Of a stretch of DNA of 49,097 nucleotides, positions 1 to 7,272 are shown piece by piece. This DNA comes from Mariaggregatimicrobium sp964498785. Its GTDB lineage: Bacteria; Zhuqueibacterota; Zhuqueibacteria; Thermofontimicrobiales; Thiofontviventaceae. The translations under genes were made by a program, and so were the position numbers. How positions within the stretch are numbered: the first letter of the stretch is position 1; each line of letters begins with the position of its first letter. The stretch lies in assembly GCA_964498785.1 (NCBI GenBank), contig CAZCJL010000045.1, forward strand, positions 1-49,097, read 5' to 3'. The notes under the pieces are model-generated. The model saw nothing but the letters and a program-made list of their open reading frames with translations. It was not told the origin of the DNA and searched no databases.

Positions 1-32
1 TAAAGAGAATCCGAAAGCTTTGATGCACACCA

Positions 33-177
33 TCAATTATTGAATGGATACACATCATTCATGTCTCGAATGACATTTTCCTTATATTCCGGCTTCCGTT
101 TTTTTCATTCTTTTTTCCTGAGTTATGGCAGCTGTTACATCTTTTGTTTGTTGAAACCACACGAGCTTATGGCAATT
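33..177 (-). pseudogene. 3' half of a GIY-YIG nuclease gene, frameshifted and cut by an element
   Basis: Read on the minus strand from 177, the sequence encodes NCHKLVWFQQTKDV and then TAAITQEKRMKK. This is the second half of the small (about 90 residue) GIY-YIG nuclease family, where K-L-V-[YW] and A-I-x-x-E-K-x-[LM]-K-K are typical. After the Lys-Lys pair, near position 95, a one-base shift is needed to continue as RKPEYKENVIRDMNDVY, which ends at a TGA at 33-35. The first half of the gene is absent here apart from the short GFTKK-coding stretch beyond 484. A matching 5' half lies inverted at 10564-10703. I read this as a dead gene. Confidence 0.7.
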
Positions 178-476
178 TTCGCTACCAGACACTTTTTAAA
201 CTATGTCGGAACGGGCTGTCATTCCTCCCGCCACTGCGGGATTTTTAGCGGGAATCTCCTAAAATTAAGCAAAGTGGATGCCCGATAGGAGCTGTATCAT
301 AAGTCTGATTTTTTTGTAAAATGTCATTCCGGGATTGTTCCGGAATATCCTGATTATTATAAATTTAGGGGATTCCTGCATTCGCAGGAATGACGCCAAA
401 AAATGACTTTTGATACAGCCCCGGGCATGACATTGAACCAAAAAATGACATTTTACAAAAAATGTCTGGTAGCAAG
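178..476. mobile_element. MITE-like non-coding element (~299 bp) with inverted ends and 8-bp target duplication
   Basis: The ends are inverted copies of each other: TTCGCTACCAGACAC at 178-192 and the complement of CTTGCTACCAGACAT, ending at 476. The element is flanked by the direct repeat TGGCAATT at 170-177 and 477-484. Removing the element plus one repeat restores GIY-YIG coding (GFTKKYNCHKLVW) across the junction. The element contains no plausible gene, so it would need a transposase supplied elsewhere. It contains REP-like palindromes (around 219-255 and 331-395) and a nested inverted-repeat unit. Confidence 0.7.
288..422. repeat. Nested inverted-repeat unit inside the MITE
   Basis: GGAGCTGTATCA at 288-299 is matched by TGATACAGCCCC at 411-422, with one mismatch and a total length of 135 bp. 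The same ends bound a 136-bp unit at 15065-15200. A shortened version starting GGGGCTGTATCA lies at 10758-10816. The middle carries palindromes of the type ATTCCTGC-ATTC-GCAGGAAT. Confidence 0.55.
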
Positions 477-507
477 TGGCAATTGTATTTTTTTGTAAAT
501 CCCCCGA
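384..507 (-). repeat. Left copy of a 124-bp inverted repeat
   Basis: The reverse complement of this stretch aligns without gaps to 10673-10796, with about 4 mismatches counted by eye. It covers the end of the GIY-YIG 5' half (GFTKK), the target repeat, the element end and part of the element. The two copies face each other across about 10.2 kb. Confidence 0.8.
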
Positions 508-638
508 TTTGATTAATTATTAATGCGTTTCAACCCGATAAAAATAATATAAGCATTGAATAACCAAGTTCTTCCGGGCACACACAATTTAATGAACAGC
601 CTCCGGGATTTACCAACAAAATACGGGATGAATTACCA

Positions 639-2282
639 TTGTTTAGAACGATTTTAGCGATTTTTTTGGGTTTAAATTTCAGTGTGTTAACCGCTTCAGA
701 CATTTATATACGTGTGAATCAGTTAGGATTTACTCCGAATGATATTAAACAGGCTGTCGTGATAAGTCACAGGAATCTGGCGGGATATCCGTTCCAACTT
801 GTACAAAACGGTTCCGATGAAATCATTTACGCAGGATACCTTCAAAGCAATGTGTCTCAATATGAGAACTTTGAATTCTGTTATTTGCTCGATTTTTCTA
901 CAGTTCAAAAAACCGGCGATTATTTTCTTCAAGTGGCTAAGACCCGGTCACCACAATTTACGATTGGCAATTCGATTTACAATAGTCTGGTTGATTCGCT
1001 GCTGTTATTTTTTCAGGTTCAACGATGCGGCTTCACAGATCCGATCTTGCACGACGAATGTCATTACTTTGACGCAACTTCATTAATTATCGATGGAATA
1101 AAAATTGATGAGTCGGTGGATGTAACCGGCGGGTGGCATGATGCCGGAGATTATACGAAATTTTTAAATACCACGGCGTATGCCACATATACCCTGCTTT
1201 TTTCGTATCAATTTAATCCGGCAAAATTTAATACAGATAACAATGACAACAATATTCCCGATATTTTAGACGAGGCGAAAATAGGCCTGGATTGGCTTTT
1301 AAAATTGGTTTATCAAAAATATCGTTTCATTATTCAGGTTCAGGATCTCCGTGATCATGCCCAGGGCTGGCGGTTACCAGAAGATGACCAACTGGTATGG
1401 GATCGTCCGGCGTTTGTGGGTATTGGCAAAAATCTGATTGGCATTTATTCGGCCACAATGGCGCTTGCCTACCAAATCTGGCATGATATACCGGGACATT
1501 ATTCGTTTGCCGAACACTGTCTGACAACGGCTGAAAATTTATATTCAATTCATAAAAACGCGCCAGATGTGGATAAAAGTGGCACTGGTGCGTATCAGGA
1601 TACAGAGTTCGGCGGCAAGATGGCATTGGGAGCTATTGAACTGTATCGCGCCACTGCCCGGGATCTTTTTCTAACAGATGCGAAAATGTATGCCACTGCT
1701 GCGGGGTCTGATTACTGGTGGAGTTGGGGAAATATCAACAGCTATTCCCACTATCGCCTGGCTCAAATCGATACCAGCTTCCGCGTTTACATTCGAAATA
1801 ATCTACTCTTTTTTAAAAAGAATATGAACGCCCACACATTTCGAGAAGTGGTTCGTGACACATGGGGCTCCAATAGTACCATTCTCGGAGTGGCATTGCA
1901 AGCCATTTTATGGAATGATTTAACCGGCGATTCATTATTTGACACACTTGCTGTCGCACAACGGGATTATATTTTGGGCAGTAATCAATGGGGAATCAGT
2001 TTTATTTACAATATTGGGACAACTTTTTCTGAAAATCTCCATTCACAGGTATCATATTTTAATGGAAATCGCCTGCCAGGAGCAGTTGCCGCTGGCTCAA
2101 TCAGTCGCGCAAAGCTCCAGCAATATAATATCCCTTATGAAAACCATGATACGTACAGTGAATTCCAGACAGATGATGCAGTTTATCGTGATGACCGGAT
2201 GGATTACATTACAAATGAACCAACGATTACCGCAAACGCCACAGCAGTTTTTGTAATGGCATATTACGCGTTATCGCGATAA
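639..2282 (+). CDS. Secreted glycoside hydrolase family 9 (endoglucanase-like)
   Basis: The 547-residue protein starts with a signal peptide (about residues 1-19). An N-terminal Ig-like CelD_N domain (about 20-110) precedes a GH9 (alpha/alpha)6 barrel. The GH9 nucleophile/base motif GGWHDAGDY is at 164-172 (Asp168, Asp171). The C-terminal acid motif DYITNEPT has Glu527. The LGSNQWGISF and NLHSQ segments match the family's substrate-binding His loop, although the usual His-His-Arg is weakened to His-Ser-Gln. GH9 enzymes cleave beta-1,4-glucans or related beta-glycans. The gene faces an exopolysaccharide operon with a gap of only 9 bp. A role in trimming the secreted polymer, as BcsZ does for cellulose, is an inference; scavenging of external cellulose is the alternative. 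Confidence 0.88.
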   Translation: MFRTILAIFLGLNFSVLTASDIYIRVNQLGFTPNDIKQAVVISHRNLAGYPFQLVQNGSDEIIYAGYLQSNVSQYENFEFCYLLDFSTVQKTGDYFLQVAKTRSPQFTIGNSIYNSLVDSLLLFFQVQRCGFTDPILHDECHYFDATSLIIDGIKIDESVDVTGGWHDAGDYTKFLNTTAYATYTLLFSYQFNPAKFNTDNNDNNIPDILDEAKIGLDWLLKLVYQKYRFIIQVQDLRDHAQGWRLPEDDQLVWDRPAFVGIGKNLIGIYSATMALAYQIWHDIPGHYSFAEHCLTTAENLYSIHKNAPDVDKSGTGAYQDTEFGGKMALGAIELYRATARDLFLTDAKMYATAAGSDYWWSWGNINSYSHYRLAQIDTSFRVYIRNNLLFFKKNMNAHTFREVVRDTWGSNSTILGVALQAILWNDLTGDSLFDTLAVAQRDYILGSNQWGISFIYNIGTTFSENLHSQVSYFNGNRLPGAVAAGSISRAKLQQYNIPYENHDTYSEFQTDDAVYRDDRMDYITNEPTITANATAVFVMAYYALSR

Positions 2283-2291
2283 TTCACGCGA

Positions 2292-3584
2292 TTAGTTTGA
2301 CGTTTCAACAAATACCTCATTGGAATAATCGGAAAATAACCCCTCCTGTACAAATGCTCGCACACGATAGTAATACCCCATCTCACTTTGCACAGTAGAA
2401 TCTACATAAGAAGCGACATTAATGCCAACCGAACCAATTTCCAAAAATGCTCCGGCGAAACCTGTTTTCCGTTCAATTCGCGTTTCAATTTCATAAATGC
2501 TATTATCTCGCCAGGACAATCGCACGTTATTATTTTCTGCGTTATAGGATGCATTTAAATCTGAGGGTGGAACAATATCTATGGAAAGCGTGGTTATGGT
2601 AACTTCTTCAGACCAGTCCGATTGCCCCTGTGAACCAAGTGCAGCCATTCTGTAGGTATAAGAGCTACTGGCGAATAAATTTTCCCGGTCATCATATTTT
2701 ATAGTATTGGGCGGAAGTACGGCGATTTGGGAAAATTCGGCACCACTGGCAATTTTGCGTTGAATAATAAATGCCAGTTCGTTATCAGAATTGTCGTGCC
2801 AGGTTAATCGAACCCAACGTGTTCCAAACGCAGTGACCTGTAAATCAGAGGGAGCCTCGATAAGTTTAATATCTGCTGCTGTACTCACTTCTTCGGATTC
2901 AGAAAACCCATATTGATGAAATGCTCTTATTTTGTAATAATATATTTGATTCGGCACAAGTACTGTATCATTGGCACTAATCGTATTCGCCGGCAGCGAT
3001 TGACAAAGTGCATAATCCGCGGTTTCATCTTTTCGCCAGATTTCAAATCCATGTTCGTCTTCCGAGTTATCCGACCATTGAAGATTTATGATAGAATCGG
3101 AAAGTTTCGTTAATTGTAAATCTGTTGGTTCTGCTGGCGGTGAAATATTGGGGATCACCAAAATATCTGTCATCTCATTGCTCACAGCTAAATTACCGCT
3201 TTGATCATACGCGATCAAATAATACTTAACGTTCGAATGAATATAACTTGTATCAATTGAGAGGTAGACTGCCGGTTTGCTTCCATCTTCATTTACCTGA
3301 TTTCGGGAAACAAACAATTCATTCATGAACAATTCAATGGCATCCAAACCACGGTCGTCACTCGCGTCATAAATGACTTCAGTTGTGCCGGTGTAAACCG
3401 TATCACTGGTGGCAGGTTGATATACCTGCACTACTGGCGCAGTTTTATCCGGCGGGGGACCGGACGTCGGACTCACACATGTTGAGAACAACACAAATAT
3501 AAAAATCACACCAATGTTAGTGAATCGAGCGCGCCCCCCCTGTTTCATCAAAAAAACTATTTTTTTTACTCGTATCTTTTTCAT
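2292..3584 (-). CDS. Surface lipoprotein-like protein with Ig-like and three FnIII domains
   Basis: The 430-residue protein has a hydrophobic segment (about residues 23-35) ending at F-S-T-C, which could be a weak lipobox with Cys36. Residues about 45-140 form an Ig-like beta domain. Three fibronectin type III repeats follow (about 148-235, 240-330 and 335-428), each with a W-x-D-N-S signature. It is the last gene of the minus-strand operon, 15 bp after the deacetylase-like gene. FnIII proteins of this kind bind or space carbohydrate-active partners on the surface; the exact role is unknown. The start is uncertain because Met13 is also possible and no good ribosome site is visible. The first codons contain runs of A7, T8 and C7 (plus-strand view). 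Confidence 0.75.
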   Translation of the reverse strand: MKKIRVKKIVFLMKQGGRARFTNIGVIFIFVLFSTCVSPTSGPPPDKTAPVVQVYQPATSDTVYTGTTEVIYDASDDRGLDAIELFMNELFVSRNQVNEDGSKPAVYLSIDTSYIHSNVKYYLIAYDQSGNLAVSNEMTDILVIPNISPPAEPTDLQLTKLSDSIINLQWSDNSEDEHGFEIWRKDETADYALCQSLPANTISANDTVLVPNQIYYYKIRAFHQYGFSESEEVSTAADIKLIEAPSDLQVTAFGTRWVRLTWHDNSDNELAFIIQRKIASGAEFSQIAVLPPNTIKYDDRENLFASSSYTYRMAALGSQGQSDWSEEVTITTLSIDIVPPSDLNASYNAENNNVRLSWRDNSIYEIETRIERKTGFAGAFLEIGSVGINVASYVDSTVQSEMGYYYRVRAFVQEGLFSDYSNEVFVETSN

Positions 3585-3599
3585 AGTTATACACAGCTT

Positions 3600-5498
3600 T
3601 TATAAACGTACATTATCAAAATCAATAAACAACGATAACGTTTCTTTGGCTTTTAGATTGATTAAATTAATATAAAGCTGTTGTTTGTCAGGCTCCAACA
3701 GGTAATCCGGAATTCGCGTACCAATAATTTCAGAGGAAATACGGACATTTTCAACACGTTTATTAAACTCAACCTGAATGACACAATCATGAATATCGAC
3801 ATTGCCGGCATTGGAAATTTCAAGTATAATACGACGGATGCTTCTGATTTCCGCATGTATTTCCAGTGCGTTTTTTGACGCCCACCAGTCTCGAATTTCG
3901 GCAGGTGTCGTAAGCCAGATATTCTTTTCCCTGATGTAGTGAACCAACTCTTTTAATACCTGAACATTATCAGGCTGGCATTGATATTCCGGGTGAATTC
4001 TCCAAATATAAAGGCCACCAAGAAAATGAATACTGTTAACATCATCGATATATGTCGCCAATTGAAATTTTGTATCGCTAAACTCGTAACGTTGAATAAC
4101 GTCATAATCGTCACGAACAGTTCTGTGGAGCGAAATAACAAGGCCTTTGCCTTTTATCTGGTGATTGGGAATCACCCTGTTCGCCGAGGAATCAGAAATA
4201 ATATATTTGTAACCGGCAGAAATAAGCGCATGAATACTGGATTGATCGAATCCGCCATAAAATGGCATCGCTCCGATAACATCTTGATCAATAAGGGGCT
4301 GAATAATTCTTTTTGCTTTTTTGAGATTTACAACCTGGCTTTCATAATCATACATCAAAATCGGCTGGTCTTTTTCCGGGGTCAACGATCCTAAATCAGA
4401 AATTGCGCCAATATTTCCATATTTCACAAGTTCATGCAACAGGTCCCTGTTTTTACTGGCGGAAACCGGATCAATAAAAAATGTGACTGGAATGGAATCC
4501 TTCCGGACAATTTTGTATATATTTCTAATGTTCGAAATGTCTCCGTTTAAAAACGGGGTAATAATTGCGGCAGCAGCATACGGCGAAGGCCAGTCTTTTA
4601 CAAATATTGTTGGCACATGGTTTAACCAGTCAATTGAATTTTTAAAAAATTTCTCTAAATAAATATAATCATATTGTTTCCCTTTTACCGCATCCAATTC
4701 AAATCCCATCCATACGAATTTTCCCTTACCATACGTACCGAAAACAATGCCAGCGGCCTCGGAGACGTCCGATCCCAGGGAAGTTCCATCATTCGCGGCA
4801 CTCGTCCAGTAACTCACCTGGGTGGTTCGGTCTTCAACCACTTTGCAGACAATGGGCTGGTTCCAGGTTGCAACTCTGATAGTATGTCCTGCTGGAATAT
4901 CGGATGTGACCGGCAATCCTCCTTTTAATTTTTGAGATCGGATTATGTTAGCAGGAGGTAATTCCTGAATGAATTGCAATCCGAAAATTTCTATCAAAAA
5001 TTTCCATCCCCGCCAATCACCCTGCTCGTTAAAGGCTCCGATACTACTTGTAGCCAAAACACTGCCCCCGTTTTCAATATACCGCTTTAACTGAATAATT
5101 TGAATTGTGCTCATGGCTTTGGCGCTGGGTAGCGCCACCATGGGGTAGCCAAAATGTTTTCCTTTTTCAATGTCATGATCATAGATTACATCGCAGCGGA
5201 ATCCCGCATTTTCGATAAATCGTTTCCATGTGCTCACATTTTCTGTAATCCAGACGCTGCTATCAGGGAACATTTTTTCAGTATACCTGGAGTGTAATAG
5301 TGCAATTGTATTATTTTGCGTTGAAAGAGCTTTTACAAGATTTTGTTTTGTAGGCAAAATTTCTTCTGCCGTAAAGCGACCGTAAACATGCTGTAAAATA
5401 AATATTAATGCGAGAGCGGAGATTCCCAAAATAAAAGCGCCGAGCAAAACAATTACTAAAAGATTTGTTTTAATCGATTTTGATTTTTTTTTGCCCAT
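3600..5498 (-). CDS. Membrane-anchored, catalytically degenerate polysaccharide deacetylase-like protein
   Basis: The 632-residue protein has one N-terminal membrane segment (about 12-35). A glutamine-amidotransferase-like Rossmann region follows (about 45-280, with YPMVALPSAKAM and ENGGSVLATSS), then a NodB-type deacetylase fold (about 290-540) ending in TTPAEIRDWW. A beta-rich tail covers about 545-632. The NodB metal-binding motifs are lost: the usual TFDD site reads ITPFLNGD, and the H-x-x-x-H site reads GAISDLGS. It is therefore unlikely to deacetylate by the known mechanism and may instead bind glycan. Its ATG overlaps the stop of the preceding small gene (TAATG), so translation is probably coupled. 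Its position matches that of PgaB/IcaB in poly-N-acetylglucosamine operons. Confidence 0.7.
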   Translation of the reverse strand: MGKKKSKSIKTNLLVIVLLGAFILGISALALIFILQHVYGRFTAEEILPTKQNLVKALSTQNNTIALLHSRYTEKMFPDSSVWITENVSTWKRFIENAGFRCDVIYDHDIEKGKHFGYPMVALPSAKAMSTIQIIQLKRYIENGGSVLATSSIGAFNEQGDWRGWKFLIEIFGLQFIQELPPANIIRSQKLKGGLPVTSDIPAGHTIRVATWNQPIVCKVVEDRTTQVSYWTSAANDGTSLGSDVSEAAGIVFGTYGKGKFVWMGFELDAVKGKQYDYIYLEKFFKNSIDWLNHVPTIFVKDWPSPYAAAAIITPFLNGDISNIRNIYKIVRKDSIPVTFFIDPVSASKNRDLLHELVKYGNIGAISDLGSLTPEKDQPILMYDYESQVVNLKKAKRIIQPLIDQDVIGAMPFYGGFDQSSIHALISAGYKYIISDSSANRVIPNHQIKGKGLVISLHRTVRDDYDVIQRYEFSDTKFQLATYIDDVNSIHFLGGLYIWRIHPEYQCQPDNVQVLKELVHYIREKNIWLTTPAEIRDWWASKNALEIHAEIRSIRRIILEISNAGNVDIHDCVIQVEFNKRVENVRISSEIIGTRIPDYLLEPDKQQLYINLINLKAKETLSLFIDFDNVRL

Positions 5499-5839
5499 TA
5501 TTCATTTTTGCCATCTTTTGATTTTGACGCCGGTAAATACCCCCTGGCCGTATAACGCATATATTTTGGCTGATCATCAGATTCCGACTCTTTTTCAGAA
5601 TCGGATTGGGGCCTGGTTTTTCTTTGTTGTATATTCATTTGCGCGGCATACTGACTATTCATGTTTTCAAATGAATCCGGAGTAACAAATTCAGCCTGAA
5701 ACACCTGCGGTGGCTGTGAGCTTGCAGCCTTGCCGCGACTTTCCCGAATTTTGAATAATACATAAGCTGCAAATGCAAAAATAAATGTAGCGATTGTCGC
5801 GACAAGTACAATGAATGCCAGAATAGGAATGAGTTCCAT
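5498..5839 (-). CDS. Small single-pass membrane protein of the exopolysaccharide operon
   Basis: The 113-residue protein has one membrane helix (about residues 5-30). A hydrophilic tail rich in Ser, Gln and Glu follows, with a short PKYMRYTARGYLPA patch near the C-terminus. A GGAG ribosome site sits about 10 bases before the ATG. I do not recognise a family. It lies between the synthase and the deacetylase-like gene with tight spacing. By analogy, small partners such as PgaD stabilise the synthase of this type of system, but I see no sequence similarity to PgaD, so this is inference. Confidence 0.65.
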   Translation of the reverse strand: MELIPILAFIVLVATIATFIFAFAAYVLFKIRESRGKAASSQPPQVFQAEFVTPDSFENMNSQYAAQMNIQQRKTRPQSDSEKESESDDQPKYMRYTARGYLPASKSKDGKNE

Positions 5840-5856
5840 TTTTCAATTCTCCAAGA

Positions 5857-7260
5857 TTATTTTCCTGATAAACCGATTCTTTCTAATTTGCCCCAGGTCA
5901 TATCAAAACCTAAAAATTCCTCAATAGTCGCTGCCACTTTGGTAATATCGATTGTGAGCACAAAAAACAAGCGATAAATAAACGCGTATGGGACTAATTT
6001 CAAATCTTCCTTTTCAGTGGCGACACAGTACAACGCGGCCATAATGTCCAACAGAGTAATGCTAAGGTACCATAACGGGATGAGATTAGACATACCATAA
6101 AAAATTGCCACCAAAATTAAAAACAGATTTGCAAAAATATTCATCGATGGCCAAAGAATCGCTTCATAAAACATTGACCAGAGAACAAGGCTGTTCAGAA
6201 AATTTTTTCGAGGCTTAAATAATCGCTGCCGGTGTTTATTCAACGATTGCAAAAGCCCCCTGGTCCATCGGTAGCGTTGTTTTAGCAGTTGATACATGGA
6301 TTCCGGCGCCTCGGTATACGCAATGGCTTTTGGCTCATAAACAATTTGCCATCCTGCCTGTCGGACTTTTAAGGTCAGGTCTGCGTCTTCTGCATACGTA
6401 TCGCTGGAATACCAGCCGGCGTCAATAATAGCTTTTTTACGAAAAATTCCGATAGGCCCGGGGATAATATTTACCATCTTCAAATAGCTCTGAGACGTCC
6501 GCACCATATTTAAGCCTTCCACATATTCCAGTGACTGAAGATTTGTAATCATTTTCGTTGCATTCAACACCTTCACATTTCCAGCCACTGCGCCAACATT
6601 CGGATCTCTGAAATGCCGGGAACCATGGCGCAATGTTTGCGAGGAAAGCGCTGAATCGCCATCCATGCACAAAACAAATTCTGCTTGCGAAAACTGAATT
6701 CCTGCATTCAATGCACTGGATTTTCCACCATTTTCTTTATTTATTAAAGAGACCCGAACAAACGCATATTTCCCCGAGTGAAAACCAACCAATTTTTCAG
6801 CGACTTCATGCGTGTTATCTGTAGAACCATCGTTTACAACAATGATCTCATAATTGGGATAATCCAGACTTAACAGTGATTTTACAGAATCTTCGATGAC
6901 CTTTGCCTCATTATACGCCGGAACAATAATGGATATAAACGGAAAAAAGTCGGGGTTTTCCACAGCAGAGTATTTTGCGTAAAATAAAAAGCTGGCTACC
7001 AACGTGATAAAATACCTGCTCAATAACATGGCTAAAAATACAAGTAATGCAAAAATAGACGCATTCACAATAAGTCCGCTTGTTGACAGACGCGTTAAAG
7101 GAAGCGTAAAATAAATAACAGCGTACGTAAATACAATTAACATAGCAGAAATGGCTATAATGCCCAATAGTGTCGCTTCTCTGTCTTTGGGAATAACCGG
7201 TTTTTCAACATTTGGTAGAAATGCTCGTTGTTTAAATGTCTGTTGTTTTTCGGTTGTCAT
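5857..7260 (-). CDS. Processive family 2 glycosyltransferase (exopolysaccharide synthase)
   Basis: The 467-residue protein has two N-terminal membrane helices (about 30-52 and 62-95), a cytoplasmic GT2 domain (about 105-340) and further helices at about 350-440. All processive synthase motifs are present: NDGS with Asp144, DGD at 200-202, YAED at 289-292, and QRYRW at 328-332. These residues bind the nucleotide sugar and the growing chain in cellulose, hyaluronan and PNAG synthases. The layout is closest to PgaC/IcaA, so an N-acetylhexosamine or hexose beta-polymer is expected, but sugar specificity cannot be read from the sequence. It is the second gene of the operon, 12 bp after the exporter gene. 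No PilZ domain is visible, so direct cyclic-di-GMP control is not evident. Confidence 0.88.
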   Translation of the reverse strand: MTTEKQQTFKQRAFLPNVEKPVIPKDREATLLGIIAISAMLIVFTYAVIYFTLPLTRLSTSGLIVNASIFALLVFLAMLLSRYFITLVASFLFYAKYSAVENPDFFPFISIIVPAYNEAKVIEDSVKSLLSLDYPNYEIIVVNDGSTDNTHEVAEKLVGFHSGKYAFVRVSLINKENGGKSSALNAGIQFSQAEFVLCMDGDSALSSQTLRHGSRHFRDPNVGAVAGNVKVLNATKMITNLQSLEYVEGLNMVRTSQSYLKMVNIIPGPIGIFRKKAIIDAGWYSSDTYAEDADLTLKVRQAGWQIVYEPKAIAYTEAPESMYQLLKQRYRWTRGLLQSLNKHRQRLFKPRKNFLNSLVLWSMFYEAILWPSMNIFANLFLILVAIFYGMSNLIPLWYLSITLLDIMAALYCVATEKEDLKLVPYAFIYRLFFVLTIDITKVAATIEEFLGFDMTWGKLERIGLSGK

Positions 7261-7272
7261 AAAATTTTACAC

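Noticed and set aside
40..288. Open frame of 82 codons on the plus strand
   Set aside because: It runs antisense through the GIY-YIG remnant and into the element; no ribosome site and no protein-like pattern.
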